NCBI RefSeq assembly: GCF_025822765.1
Contig: NZ_JACKUK010000044.1
Coordinates: 1,985 to 65,984, forward strand
Origin: Mycobacterium barrassiae
GTDB lineage: Bacteria > Actinomycetota > Actinomycetes > Mycobacteriales > Mycobacteriaceae
DNA: 64,000 nucleotides
Direction: 5' to 3'
This document shows positions 33,761 through 43,911 of this stretch, piece after piece. Position 1 is the stretch's first letter. Each line of letters starts with the position of its first letter. The notes under the pieces are model-generated. The model made no database searches, was not told the origin of the DNA, and saw only the letters and a list, made by a program, of their open reading frames with translations. The position numbers and the translations under genes were made by a program.

Positions 33761-34168
33761 TTAAGGCGCGGCGAATCGCATTCGCACGGTGGTGCCCTCC
33801 GGCGAGGAGTCGACGTCGACGCCTGCGCTCACCGCGCGCATGATCGGCAGCCCCCGCCCGCGGGTGCTCGGCTGGGTGGGAGGTGTCTGCCACACGCCGT
33901 CATCGGCGATGTCGACGACGATCTGGCCGTTGTCGTGAACCGCGTCGACGCGGATGAACCCACCGACGATGTCTCGGTACGCGTGCTCGATGCAGTTGGT
34001 GCACGCCTCGTTGACCACGAGGACGATGTCGGCGATGCTCGCGCTGGACACCCCGATCGGCTTCAGCCAGCCGGTCAGTTTGCGTCGGATTTCGGCGAGC
34101 CGCTCAGCCACCGCAGGAACCTCGATGCGAAGCGACTCGACCGGTCGCGAACACGCATCGATTGCCAC
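33761..34168 (-). CDS. RsbW-like anti-sigma kinase (GHKL ATPase)
   Basis: 135 residues. An N-box VVNEACTNCIEHAY and G-box segments IADDGVW and GRGLPIMRAV define an RsbW/SpoIIAB-type Ser/Thr kinase fold. Such proteins hold a sigma factor and phosphorylate an anti-anti-sigma protein that PP2C enzymes reset. It converges on the PP2C/kinase operon with 7 bases between stops. No sigma factor or STAS protein is encoded nearby, so the partner must lie elsewhere. GTG 34168 is a best guess for the start. Confidence 0.83.
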   Translation of the reverse strand: MAIDACSRPVESLRIEVPAVAERLAEIRRKLTGWLKPIGVSSASIADIVLVVNEACTNCIEHAYRDIVGGFIRVDAVHDNGQIVVDIADDGVWQTPPTQPSTRGRGLPIMRAVSAGVDVDSSPEGTTVRMRFAAP

Positions 34169-34235
34169 GCCCGTCGTTGTACCCCGAAAGTGCCGAAATC
34201 TCACGCAGGGAACCGGCGCGTTATCAGTGTGTGAC

Positions 34236-34607
34236 TTAGCGGTAGAACGTCCAGCTGTAATCGGCGGACCAGGCGCCGCCCACGCAGGCGAGCGGAACGC
34301 CGTCCGGGGATTGGGCGACGCCCTTCTCCTCGCCACAGGGCAGCCGCAGCGTACGCACCCCCACCAGCGGCGGAGCCGGGATCCAGACGCTGCCCGAACT
34401 GCAGGCCAAGGTGTTGCCCGACGCGTCGATACCCCAGTTGTAGCGGGTGTTCTGCACGCAGTGTTCGCCGGCAACCGCGCTGCGTGTGAGATATGGCACG
34501 CAATCCGCGCCGTCACAGTAGCCGGGGGAGCCCGATGCGTTCGCCGCGATCACCATGGGCGCCGCCACGAATCCGCACGCCAATGCTGCTGCCGCGAGGA
34601 TCTTCAT
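34236..34607 (-). CDS. Secreted Cys-rich hypothetical protein
   Basis: 123 residues. The signal peptide MKILAAAALACGFVAAPMVI leads to a mature part of about 100 residues with six Cys (YCDGADC, HCVQN, ACSSG, PCGEE, ACVGG), probably three disulfides. The frame runs further upstream, but the signal peptide marks ATG 34607. Divergent from another secreted-protein gene 49 bases away. Function unknown. Confidence 0.72.
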   Translation of the reverse strand: MKILAAAALACGFVAAPMVIAANASGSPGYCDGADCVPYLTRSAVAGEHCVQNTRYNWGIDASGNTLACSSGSVWIPAPPLVGVRTLRLPCGEEKGVAQSPDGVPLACVGGAWSADYSWTFYR

Positions 34608-34656
34608 GAGCCATAGCGTAGGTTTTCCCGGCACGGCCCGCGTATGGTTTCGGTTC

Positions 34657-35010
34657 ATGAAGCTGGCCTTTACCACTGCGGCAGCCGCCGTGGCTACCGC
34701 CGCGAGCGCAGTTGTGCTGGCGCCGACGGCCCAGGCGGACGTCGTCGCGTACCTCGTGAACGTGCATGTGCGGCCCGGGTACAACTTCCCGAACGCCGAC
34801 GCCGCGATCGGTTACGGAAACACCATCTGCGACCGCGTGGCGGGCAAGATGAGCTACGCGCAACTGGTCGACCAGGTGAAGGCCGACTTCCACACGGCCG
34901 ACTACTACCAGGGCGCCTATCTGATCAACCAGGCCGTCAACGAGCTGTGCCCGGCGCAGATCTGGCAGCTGCGGCAGTCCGCCGCCGGCTACACCCTGCC
35001 GCCTGCCTGA
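34657..35010 (+). CDS. Secreted DUF732-like protein
   Basis: 117 residues. The signal peptide MKLAFTTAAAAVATAASAVV ends at APTAQA, with mature start DVVAYLVNVHVRPGYNFP. Two Cys (TICDRV and ELCPAQ) and the pattern G-x-x-I-C...A-V-N-x-L-C-P fit DUF732. A strong terminator follows the stop. Function unknown; paralogous in layout to the gene at 26736-27041. Confidence 0.78.
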   Translation: MKLAFTTAAAAVATAASAVVLAPTAQADVVAYLVNVHVRPGYNFPNADAAIGYGNTICDRVAGKMSYAQLVDQVKADFHTADYYQGAYLINQAVNELCPAQIWQLRQSAAGYTLPPA

Positions 35011-35023
35011 GTCCGTATGACGA

Positions 35024-35052
35024 CGGCGGCGCCCCTTTTCGGGACGCCGCCG
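35024..35052. terminator. GC-rich hairpin between convergent genes
   Basis: CGGCGGCGCCCC (35024-35035) pairs with GGGACGCCGCCG (35041-35052) with one mismatch, loop TTTTC. It sits between convergent genes and could stop both. There is no T-run. Confidence 0.65.
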
Positions 35053-35077
35053 CCGAAACGAGCCTCGTGTGCCCTGA

Positions 35078-35542
35078 CTACGGGCAGGTCACCTCGATTT
35101 CGAATGGCTTGTTGACCGGCTGCAGCGGGTTGGCCATGTCCACACCCGTCGCGGTGCCGCTGATCTTGTAGGTCTTGCCGTCCTTCTCGGCCTTGGCCTC
35201 GCCCTGACCGGTGCCGCTCTGGTAGCCGAGCGTCACGCCGTTGACGTTGCCCAGGCCCACCGACTGCACCGTGGGCTCATCGCCCTCGCTGACGACCGCA
35301 GCGATACCCGTCGCGGCATCGCCGATCGCGATGTTCATGTTGCCCCCCATGGAGCTGCACACCACGGTGCCCTGGACCGCCTGGTCCGCACCGTCGATAG
35401 TGACTGTGGTCTTGCCCTCGGCCGCGGCGGCAGAGGAGGTCTCCCCGGTGGTCTCAGACTTCTTTTCGCCAGATGAACACCCGGTCAGACCGGCGATGAG
35501 GATAGCCATGCCGCCCACGGCGACCACGAACCCACGCTTCAC
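35078..35542 (-). CDS. lpqH: LpqH-family 19-kDa-type lipoprotein
   Basis: 154 residues. The start ([19 protein letters not shown]) and lipobox [10 protein letters not shown] closely follow the 19-kDa lipoprotein. A Ser/Thr/Ala-rich O-glycosylation-type linker follows, then the conserved domain with [16 protein letters not shown] and the end FEIEVTCP, with two Cys. It should be a triacylated cell-envelope lipoprotein that engages TLR2 in related species. GTG 35542 has AAAGGAG 7 bases ahead and is preferred over GTG 35545. Confidence 0.88.
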   Translation of the reverse strand: MKRGFVVAVGGMAILIAGLTGCSSGEKKSETTGETSSAAAAEGKTTVTIDGADQAVQGTVVCSSMGGNMNIAIGDAATGIAAVVSEGDEPTVQSVGLGNVNGVTLGYQSGTGQGEAKAEKDGKTYKISGTATGVDMANPLQPVNKPFEIEVTCP

Positions 35543-35664
35543 CACTGTTCTCCTTTGTGTTGTCGCGACCCGACAAGATCGGCGGATCGTCTTCAGCAGT
35601 ATGGTGCGCCCCATCACACGTCACACCGATTTAGACGAAAACGTGACCCGCGTCGGGCCGCCAG

Positions 35665-37373
<1,709 letters not shown>

Positions 37374-37380
37374 CAAACTT

Positions 37381-37433
37381 GCGATTTCGGCGAGCTCAGT
37401 CTCGCTCAGCGTGACCCAGCACGCCGAAATCGC
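37381..37433. repeat. Hairpin repeat family A, copy 1
   Basis: 53 bases with arms GCGATTTCGGCG (37381-37392) and CGCCGAAATCGC (37422-37433). It fills the gap between convergent tgt and the amine oxidase gene and touches the stop of the latter. It matches copy 2 (43857-43909) at 50 of 53 positions in the same orientation. Confidence 0.85.
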
Positions 37434-38803
37434 TAAGAAAGCTCGGCGATGACGGCCTGGGCGGCTCGTTCGCCTGCGTCGACCGCGCCTTCCATATAGG
37501 CGCTCCAATAGGTGGCGGTATCCGTTGACGCCCAATGGATCGCGCCGACTGGTGTGCTCAGTGCCGGCCCGTAGGTGGTCCAGACGTGGGGTCCGTGGTT
37601 GGCGTTGTAGCAGCCGCGGGTCCACTGCCGCTCCGACCATTCGCCGTCGACATAGAACTCCGGTTTGGCGGCGGCGCTGCCGTAGTGGCGGACGAGTTCC
37701 GCGGTGAGCGCTTCGCGGCGCTCGCTCTCGGGGAGGCGGCCGTAGGTGCGGGCCTGATCGCCTTCGAGGAACAGCAGGATCACCCCGCGGTCGTCGCCGG
37801 GGATGCAGGTGTCGTTCGACATCCGGGCCGGGCCGATGTCGGAGATGAGCTGGCCGTTGAGCCCGTCGCTGCGCCAGAACGGCTCGTCGTAGATGAAGAA
37901 CGCCTTCATCGCCGAGCCGTTGGGCAGGCGTTGGGTGAGCTGATCGCGGATCCCCGGCAACGGCGGGTCGTACATGATGCGACCGGCGAGCGTCGGCGAG
38001 ATCGCCACGATGACCCGTCGGCCGCGGGCGACCGGCCCGCCGCGGCAGTGCACGGTGACGCTGTCGGCGGTGTGCTCGATCAGCTGGACGGGCACGTTCA
38101 GCACGATGTGGTCGGAGATGAGGGCCGCCAGCCGCTTCGGGATCTCGCTGGTGCCGCCGACGAAGCGGGTGGTCTGCGCGCCGCCCTCCGATTCGGCGAA
38201 CAGTTCCGACGTCACCCCGCACGTGTTGATCGTGAACAGCAGGTGCAGAAAGGAGACCTCGGCGGTGGGGACCGCGAGAATCCCGACGGTGCAGATCTCC
38301 AGGAGCGTGCGCGCGACGGGCGAAAGTCCCTGCGCGTCATACCAGGCGCCGGCGGTGACGGCGTCCCATTCCAGTGCCCGCGGCGCCGACCACGGCGCCT
38401 CGACGGGGACCTCCTCGGCCAGCACGTCGAGCCTGCGCAACACCAGCTCGAGCTCCTTGAGCTCCGACTCGAACCGGTCGTGAAACTCGTTCTCCCGCAA
38501 CACCCCTGAGTCGACGAGTTCGTACGACGTCTCGCCCTCGTCGTACTGCGGGTAGGTCTCGACGCCGAGTTCTGCCGCCAGCCTGAACATGCGTTCGTGG
38601 GTGTCGCCGATCCACTGTGCCCCGAGTTCGACCGGGATGCCCGGCAGGGCCTCTTCGGTGAGGATGCGTCCGCCGACCCGCTCGTCGGCCTCCAGGACCA
38701 GCGGGGTGAGGCCCGCTTCGAGCAGCTTTCGGGCGGCGATCATTCCCGAGAGTCCCGCTCCGACGACGATGACGTCGGCTTCCCTGATCGACGGCTGCAC
38801 CAT
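37433..38803 (-). CDS. Flavin monoamine oxidase
   Basis: 456 residues of the MAO/amine oxidase family. FAD-binding VIVVGAGLSGMIAARKLLEA at the start, GGRI (ERVGGRILTEE), and ELGAQWIG. The C-terminal covalent-flavin/aromatic-cage region reads GCYNANHGPHVWTTYGPAL, then GAIHWASTDTATYWSAYMEG. No covalent-flavin Cys in the usual S-G-G-C place is obvious. It lies 40 bases after an amino-acid ABC importer on the same strand, so imported amine or amino acid may be its substrate (inference). Confidence 0.88.
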   Translation of the reverse strand: MVQPSIREADVIVVGAGLSGMIAARKLLEAGLTPLVLEADERVGGRILTEEALPGIPVELGAQWIGDTHERMFRLAAELGVETYPQYDEGETSYELVDSGVLRENEFHDRFESELKELELVLRRLDVLAEEVPVEAPWSAPRALEWDAVTAGAWYDAQGLSPVARTLLEICTVGILAVPTAEVSFLHLLFTINTCGVTSELFAESEGGAQTTRFVGGTSEIPKRLAALISDHIVLNVPVQLIEHTADSVTVHCRGGPVARGRRVIVAISPTLAGRIMYDPPLPGIRDQLTQRLPNGSAMKAFFIYDEPFWRSDGLNGQLISDIGPARMSNDTCIPGDDRGVILLFLEGDQARTYGRLPESERREALTAELVRHYGSAAAKPEFYVDGEWSERQWTRGCYNANHGPHVWTTYGPALSTPVGAIHWASTDTATYWSAYMEGAVDAGERAAQAVIAELS

Positions 38804-38843
38804 CGGGTCACTTTCTCACAGATGCCCGCGTGCTTTCGGGAGT

Positions 38844-39599
38844 TCAGAGAGGGTTGAGGATCCGTTCCAGGAACTGGCGGGTGCGCTCCTCCTTCGGATT
38901 CCCGATCACCTCGGACGGCGGACCCTTCTCCAGGATGACGCCGTGATCGGTGAACAGCACCTGGTCGGAAACCTGCCTGGCGAACTGGATTTCGTGGGTG
39001 ACGATCACCAGCGTCCAGCCCTCGACGGCCAGATCCCTGATCACCGACAACACCTCGCCGACGAGTTCGGGGTCCAGCGCCGACGTCGGTTCGTCGAACA
39101 GCACGACCTTCGGCTTCAGCGCCAGGGCGCGCGCGATGCCGACGCGTTGTTGCTGTCCGCCGGACAGTTGGAACGGGTACTGGTCCTTCTTGGCGACCAG
39201 CCCCACCTGATCGAGCAGTTCGACGGCCTCGGCCTCCGCCTCATCGCGCGGCCTCTTCTGCACGACGATCGGGCCCTCGGTGACGTTCTGCAGCACCGTC
39301 TTGTGCGGAAAGAGGTTGTGGGACTGGAACACGAAGCCGCTCTGAGCTCGATACTTCCGCAGCTGATCCTTGGCGACCGGCTTGGAGAAGTCGATCTCGG
39401 TATCGCCGACGCGGATCACCCCCGCGTCCGGCACGTCGAGCGCGTTGAGCGCACGCAGTAGCGTCGTCTTCCCCGAACCCGACGGACCGATGATCGTCGT
39501 CGCAGAGCCTTGTGCGACCTCGAACGAGACACCGTTGAGAACTTTGTTGTCTCCGAAGGCTTTCCGTACGCCTTCCGCCTTGACGCGATACTCGGTCAT
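38844..39599 (-). CDS. Polar amino acid ABC importer, ATPase
   Basis: 251 residues of the GlnQ/HisP type. Walker [11 protein letters not shown]-loop [15 protein letters not shown], signature [15 protein letters not shown], Walker [21 protein letters not shown], switch [17 protein letters not shown] 39599 overlaps the fused binding-protein/permease gene by 4 bases. It continues 40 bases on into the amine oxidase gene. The substrate is probably a polar amino acid or amine. Confidence 0.9.
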   Translation of the reverse strand: MTEYRVKAEGVRKAFGDNKVLNGVSFEVAQGSATTIIGPSGSGKTTLLRALNALDVPDAGVIRVGDTEIDFSKPVAKDQLRKYRAQSGFVFQSHNLFPHKTVLQNVTEGPIVVQKRPRDEAEAEAVELLDQVGLVAKKDQYPFQLSGGQQQRVGIARALALKPKVVLFDEPTSALDPELVGEVLSVIRDLAVEGWTLVIVTHEIQFARQVSDQVLFTDHGVILEKGPPSEVIGNPKEERTRQFLERILNPL

Positions 39600-41050
39600 C
39601 GAGCCACATACCTTTCCAGCCGGCGCTCGTATCTGTTCTGCGCGAACGAGAGCACGAGGCAGATGATCCAGTAGTACAGCGCCGCAGTCCCATAGAGCGC
39701 GAAGAACTCGAAGGTCGGAGCCGCGACGTTCTGCGCGGTCCGGAACAGTTCGGTCACCAGGATGGTCGACGCCAGCGAGGTGTCCTTCACCAGCGATATC
39801 AACGTGTTCGACAGCGGTGGCACCGCGACGCGCGTGGCCTGCGGCAGGATGATCCGCCGAAGCGCGCCAACGTAATCGAGGCCGATCGTCTCGGCGGCCT
39901 CCCACTGCCCCTTCGGGATGGACAGGATCGCGGACCGAATGATCTCCGCGGCATAGCCGCCGACGTTGAGCGAGAACGCGATGACCGCGGCGAGGAACGG
40001 CGCGATTCGCACACCGATCTGGGGCAGCGCATAGAACACGATGAACAGCTGCACCAGCAGCGGGGTGCCGCGGATGATCGAGATGTAGAACCGGGCGAGG
40101 CCCGAGATCGCGAGGTTCGACGACAACCGCGCCAGCGCGACGACAAGCGCGATCACCAGACCGATCGCGAAGCTGATGATCGTGAGCGGAATGGTCTTCT
40201 CGATCGCTGCACGCGCCAGCGGCCAGAGGTTGTCGAGGATCAGCTGCCAGGTACTGGTCGGCCCCGCCTTCGAAAGGTCCACGTCGAGGTACTTCTCCGA
40301 GATCCGGGTCAACGTGCCGTCGGCCCGCAACTCGTCGAGCGCCTTGTTCAGCTCGGGCAACAACCCGCTGTCCTTGCGCGCCGCGAACGCCTGATCGCTG
40401 CGCTCGTCGAGCCTGACGGCGATCTTGATCGGGGCGTCGGGGTGTTCGGCCTTGTAGGCCAGCACCGAGATGCTGTCGTTGACGACGGCGTCCACCCGGC
40501 CGTCGTTGAGCACGGAGATCGCCTGGGAGAAGCCGTCGACCGATTCGACCTGGGCGCCGCCGTTCCGCGCGACCGTCGCCCAGTTGCTGGTGGGGTTCTG
40601 CGCGGTCCGCTTGCCCTTCAGGTCCGCCAACGACGTGATGGAGTTGTCGTCCTTGCGGGTGACGATCACGCCCTGGGCGATCGAGTATGGCTCGGAGAGG
40701 TCGTACTTCTGCTTGCGCTCCTCGGTGATCGTGACCTCGTTGGCGACGATGTCGAAGCGGTCGGCTTCCAGCGCCGCGAAGATGGCGTCCCACGGCGTCT
40801 CGACGAATTCCACTTCGACGCCGAGCTTTTCGGCGACGGCCTTGGCGACGTCGACGTCGTAGCCGGCCAGTTGGCCGCCTTGGCTCGCATCGTGGAACGA
40901 GTACGGCGGGTAGACACCTTCGGTGCCCACGCGCAGCACGCCTGCCGATTTGATGGGGTCGCTGCTGTCGGTACCCGAGGAGCCGCAGGCCGTCAGCGCC
41001 AGTGCCGTCAGCAGCAGGACCGCGAGTATCGATCTCGGTAGATGGTGCAC
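39596..41050 (-). CDS. Fused solute-binding lipoprotein-permease of an amino acid importer
   Basis: 484 residues in one chain. Residues 1-22 are a lipoprotein signal (LLLTALALTACGSSG). Residues 30-265 are a type 3 solute-binding domain (VLRVGTEGVYPPYSFHD, GYDVDVAKAVAEKLGVEVEF). Residues 275-484 are a GlnP/HisM permease with EAA loop WEAAETIGLDYVGALRRIIL. Tethering places a binding domain on each permease, as in GlnPQ-type systems, although a lipobox on a fused protein is less usual. GTG start. Paired with the ATPase by ATGA overlap. Confidence 0.88.
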   Translation of the reverse strand: MHHLPRSILAVLLLTALALTACGSSGTDSSDPIKSAGVLRVGTEGVYPPYSFHDASQGGQLAGYDVDVAKAVAEKLGVEVEFVETPWDAIFAALEADRFDIVANEVTITEERKQKYDLSEPYSIAQGVIVTRKDDNSITSLADLKGKRTAQNPTSNWATVARNGGAQVESVDGFSQAISVLNDGRVDAVVNDSISVLAYKAEHPDAPIKIAVRLDERSDQAFAARKDSGLLPELNKALDELRADGTLTRISEKYLDVDLSKAGPTSTWQLILDNLWPLARAAIEKTIPLTIISFAIGLVIALVVALARLSSNLAISGLARFYISIIRGTPLLVQLFIVFYALPQIGVRIAPFLAAVIAFSLNVGGYAAEIIRSAILSIPKGQWEAAETIGLDYVGALRRIILPQATRVAVPPLSNTLISLVKDTSLASTILVTELFRTAQNVAAPTFEFFALYGTAALYYWIICLVLSFAQNRYERRLERYVAR

Positions 41051-41145
41051 CTGCGGACGCTACCAACCGAGCGCGGGCCGGCGACACAGTTCTGCTCAGG
41101 CTGAGGCCGTTGGGCGCGGAGCGGTCGGCGTGATTGGCTAACGCA

Positions 41146-42468
41146 ATGCCCGAGGAGCTCACCGCCGAGCAGGCCGCTGCCCGTTTACGCCCCGCCGACA
41201 CGCTGGGCATGCCGCTGGGCCCAGGTCAGCCGCCGGCGTTCCTGCGCGCCCTCGGCGAGCGCGACGACTGGACCGATCTGCGCGTCTACGGCGCGCTGGT
41301 CGCGGTGCTCACCGAGTTGTTCTCCCGCAGCGGTGTCCAGTACCGGTCGGGTTTCTTCGGTCCGCTCGAGCGGGCGTTGCGGGACAGCGGCGCCGACATC
41401 GAGTTCGCACCCGCGGACTTCCGCCGCTTCGGGCCGCTGCTGGAACGGCAGCGACCGCGGGTGATGACGACGGTCGCGACGCCGCCCGACACCGACGGCT
41501 GGTGCTCGCTGTCGCTGCACGCGGGCGGCACGATCGGCGAATTGCACCGCGCCGGCGCCGATCCCGACCGGTTGCTGATCGTCGAGGTCTCCGACGCCTA
41601 CCCGCGGACCTTCGGGCTGGGCGAGGACCATCGCCACGCGCTGCACGTCGACGAGATCGACATCCTGGTGCAGTCGACGGACGCCCCGCTCGCGCTGCCC
41701 GGCGGCGACGTACCGCCCACCGAGGCCGACAAGGCGATCGCGCGGCACGCCGTTGGCTTCATTCCGATCGGCGCGACGCTGCAGACAGGGATCGGCTCGA
41801 TTCCCAACCAGATCGCCACGCTGCTGGCCGAGGGCGACGGCGGTGACTACGGGCTGCACAGCGAGATGTTCACTGACGGCTGCATGCACCTGCACCGGGC
41901 GGGAAAGATCAGCAATGCGCGCAAGGGGCAGTATCACGGAAAGAGCGTGACGACCTTCGCGTTCGGCTCGGCGGACCTCTACGCATGGCTGGACGACAAC
42001 GCCGACGTGGCGTTCCTGCCGGTCGAGATCGTCAACTCGCCGGAAATGATCGCAGACAACGACCTCATGGTCTCGATCAACGGCGCTCTGGCGATCGACA
42101 TCCAGGGCCAGGTCGTCGCCGACACCCTCAACGGTCACCAGTTCAGCGGCATCGGCGGTGCCGAGGATTTCGTGGCAGGGGCAGGCCTCGAGCTGTCGGA
42201 CCGCTCGCTGATCTGCCTGCCGTCGACCTTCACCAAGGACGGCACGTTGCAGTCGCGGATCGTGCCCTGGTTCGGCCCGGGCGCGGTGATCACGACGCCC
42301 CGCCACCACGTCGACGTCATCATCACCGAATACGGCGCCGCCGAGTTGGAGGGCAAGACGGTCGCCGAGCGCGGCGAGGCGCTCGCGGCGATCGCACATC
42401 CGCAGTTCCGCGACGAGTTGCTGGCCGCTGCAGAGCGGGCGGCCAAGGGCCGTTCACCCGTCGAATAG
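41146..42468 (+). CDS. Acetyl-CoA hydrolase/CoA-transferase family protein
   Basis: 440 residues of the 4-hydroxybutyrate/acetate CoA-transferase type. The conserved Glu that forms the CoA thioester is probably in GLHSEMFTDG (about residue 242), and the CoA-binding GIGSIPNQIATLL precedes it. FSGIGGAEDFVAGA and ITTPRHHVDVIITEYGAAEL near the C-terminus are family marks. ATG 41146 has CGGAGCGG about 20 bases back; a TTG at 41134 is possible. The acyl substrate is unknown. It runs into a hairpin repeat. Confidence 0.85.
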   Translation: MPEELTAEQAAARLRPADTLGMPLGPGQPPAFLRALGERDDWTDLRVYGALVAVLTELFSRSGVQYRSGFFGPLERALRDSGADIEFAPADFRRFGPLLERQRPRVMTTVATPPDTDGWCSLSLHAGGTIGELHRAGADPDRLLIVEVSDAYPRTFGLGEDHRHALHVDEIDILVQSTDAPLALPGGDVPPTEADKAIARHAVGFIPIGATLQTGIGSIPNQIATLLAEGDGGDYGLHSEMFTDGCMHLHRAGKISNARKGQYHGKSVTTFAFGSADLYAWLDDNADVAFLPVEIVNSPEMIADNDLMVSINGALAIDIQGQVVADTLNGHQFSGIGGAEDFVAGAGLELSDRSLICLPSTFTKDGTLQSRIVPWFGPGAVITTPRHHVDVIITEYGAAELEGKTVAERGEALAAIAHPQFRDELLAAAERAAKGRSPVE

Positions 42469-42493
42469 GCCCCTGACCCCCTTCAAGCCCCGC

Positions 42494-42551
42494 CGAGCAG
42501 ACGTGAAAACCCCCGACACGCCGAGGTTTTGGGGGAGTTTGCGTCTGCTCG
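42494..42551. repeat. Hairpin repeat family B, copy 2
   Basis: Outer arms CGAGCAGACG (42494-42503) and CGTCTGCTCG (42542-42551) pair perfectly, and AAAACCCCC faces GGGGGAGTTT inside. It sits between the convergent CoA-transferase and gluQ genes. The centre differs from copy 1 while the arms are kept with compensating changes, which favours selection on the folded form. Confidence 0.8.
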
Positions 42552-42555
42552 CGAG

Positions 42556-43428
42556 TTACTGCGGCGTGTAGATCCAGGGGTGACGCGGCAGCTGCGCCGG
42601 GTCGAACTGCGGCAGCATGTCCTCAACCGTGTTCGCTTGGTAGCCAAGCGATTCGGCGATCTGCCGCAGCGCGGTGTGCACACCGATCTCGGCGAGCGTG
42701 ACGGCGCCGTCGCGTTTGGCCAGCCGTGCACCGTCCTCATTCAGCACGAGGGCAACGTGCGCATACGTCGGCTCGCGGTAGCCGAGCAGCGCGGCGAGAT
42801 ACGCCTGACGCGGTGACGACGGCAGCAGGTCGTCCCCTCGAACCACCTGGTCGACGCCCTGCGCCGCGTCGTCGACGACCACGGCCAGGTTGTACGCGGG
42901 TACACCGTCACCGCGCCGCACCACGAAGTCATCGACGATTCCGGTGTAGTCGCCGTGCAGCAGATCGTGCACCGTGTACGTGATCGCGTCGGTGCGCAGC
43001 CGCAGCGCGGGCGGACGGTTCAGCTCCGCCCGCTTGTCCGCGCGTTCGGCGTCGGTGAGGTCGCGGCACGTCCCCGGATACGCTCCCTGCGGCGCGTGCG
43101 GAGCCCGCGGCGCCTGCGCGATATCCTTTCGGCTGCAATAACATTCGTAGATCAACGCGCGGTCGGCCAGCTGTGCAATCGCGGCGTCGTAGCGGTCGGC
43201 GTGCCGGGTCTGCCACTCGGGCGGCTCATCCCAGGTGAGCCCGATGGCAGCGAGGTCGTCGAGCTGGCGGTTGGCGATGTCGGTGAAGGTTCGGTCGTCG
43301 AGATCGTCGACGCGCACGAGGAACCGGCGCCCCGTCGAGCGGGCGAACAGCCACGCCAGCACCGCCGTGCGCAGATTGCCGATGTGCAGGTCGGCAGACG
43401 GGCTCGGGGCGAACCTGCCTGCATTCAC
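42556..43428 (-). CDS. gluQ: Glutamyl-Q tRNA(Asp) synthetase GluQ
   Basis: 290 residues, the truncated glutamyl-tRNA synthetase paralog without anticodon-binding domain. [18 protein letters not shown] carries the HIGH-type motif (HIGN), [12 protein letters not shown] the KMSKS-type motif. Zinc ligands lie in [10 protein letters not shown] and YPGTCRDL. In E. coli it attaches glutamate to queuosine 34 of tRNA-Asp, so its presence with tgt 5 kb away suggests queuosine in this organism. GTG start. Confidence 0.9.
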   Translation of the reverse strand: MNAGRFAPSPSADLHIGNLRTAVLAWLFARSTGRRFLVRVDDLDDRTFTDIANRQLDDLAAIGLTWDEPPEWQTRHADRYDAAIAQLADRALIYECYCSRKDIAQAPRAPHAPQGAYPGTCRDLTDAERADKRAELNRPPALRLRTDAITYTVHDLLHGDYTGIVDDFVVRRGDGVPAYNLAVVVDDAAQGVDQVVRGDDLLPSSPRQAYLAALLGYREPTYAHVALVLNEDGARLAKRDGAVTLAEIGVHTALRQIAESLGYQANTVEDMLPQFDPAQLPRHPWIYTPQ

Positions 43429-43441
43429 TCCCGCAATCTAG

Positions 43442-43810
43442 CTAGTCGCGCTCCCAGGGCGGGTCCTCACCCATCTTCTTGTAGTACTTCGCGAGGTGGC
43501 TCTTGACCCGGTCGACATCGTCCTTCGGCAGGTCGACACCGCCGCGGGCGCCGTTCATGATGCCGCCCGCCGCCATCACACCGCGCGGCACGGCCTCGAG
43601 CTTGCCGTCCACGACATCGGCGATCAGCAGCTTGTATGCGGTGAAGTTGTCCTTGTTGTCGCTGTCGTACCAGACGTGGGCGTCGCGGTACTTCTGGTTG
43701 GGTTCGTCCTCCGCGCCTGCCCATTTACGCACCCGCTTCTCGGCGGCGCCGCCGTCCCACTCGCGGTCACGGTCGGCCAGCGGAAGGTCCTGAAAACTCG
43801 TTCCAGACAT
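43442..43810 (-). CDS. Conserved hypothetical protein (phage-maturation-like)
   Basis: 122 hydrophilic residues without signal or membrane segment. The central stretch (FTAYKLLIADVVDGKLEAVP, then RGVMAAGGIMNGARGGVDLP) and the end VKSHLAKYYKKMGEDPPWE resemble a segment seen in phage prohead-protease-associated proteins, but the match is from memory. No other phage gene is close. The frame stays open upstream through the hairpin repeat; ATG 43810 is the likely start. It ends 13 bases before gluQ begins. Confidence 0.6.
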   Translation of the reverse strand: MSGTSFQDLPLADRDREWDGGAAEKRVRKWAGAEDEPNQKYRDAHVWYDSDNKDNFTAYKLLIADVVDGKLEAVPRGVMAAGGIMNGARGGVDLPKDDVDRVKSHLAKYYKKMGEDPPWERD

Positions 43811-43856
43811 CCGTGTCGCGTGCCCAGGTGGCGGTGATTCAAACTGCCGATTCGCT

Positions 43857-43909
43857 GCGATTTCGGCGTGTTCAGTCTCGCTGAGCGTGACCCAGCACGC
43901 CGAAATCGC
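43857..43909. repeat. Hairpin repeat family A, copy 2
   Basis: Arms GCGATTTCGGCGTG (43857-43870) and CACGCCGAAATCGC (43896-43909) pair over 14 bases. Two bases separate it from the stop codon of the minus-strand gene at 43912. It is a 50/53 match to copy 1. Here both flanking genes run on the minus strand, so it lies at a gene end but not between convergent genes. Confidence 0.85.
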
Positions 43910-43911
43910 CG

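Noticed and set aside
33761-34168. Nearby sigma factor or STAS anti-anti-sigma gene completing the partner switch
   Set aside because: I looked through the flanking frames and found neither family in the window, so the circuit's target is left open.
43442-43810. Prophage remnant
   Set aside because: One gene resembles a segment of phage maturation proteins, but there is no integrase, capsid, terminase or att-like repeat nearby.
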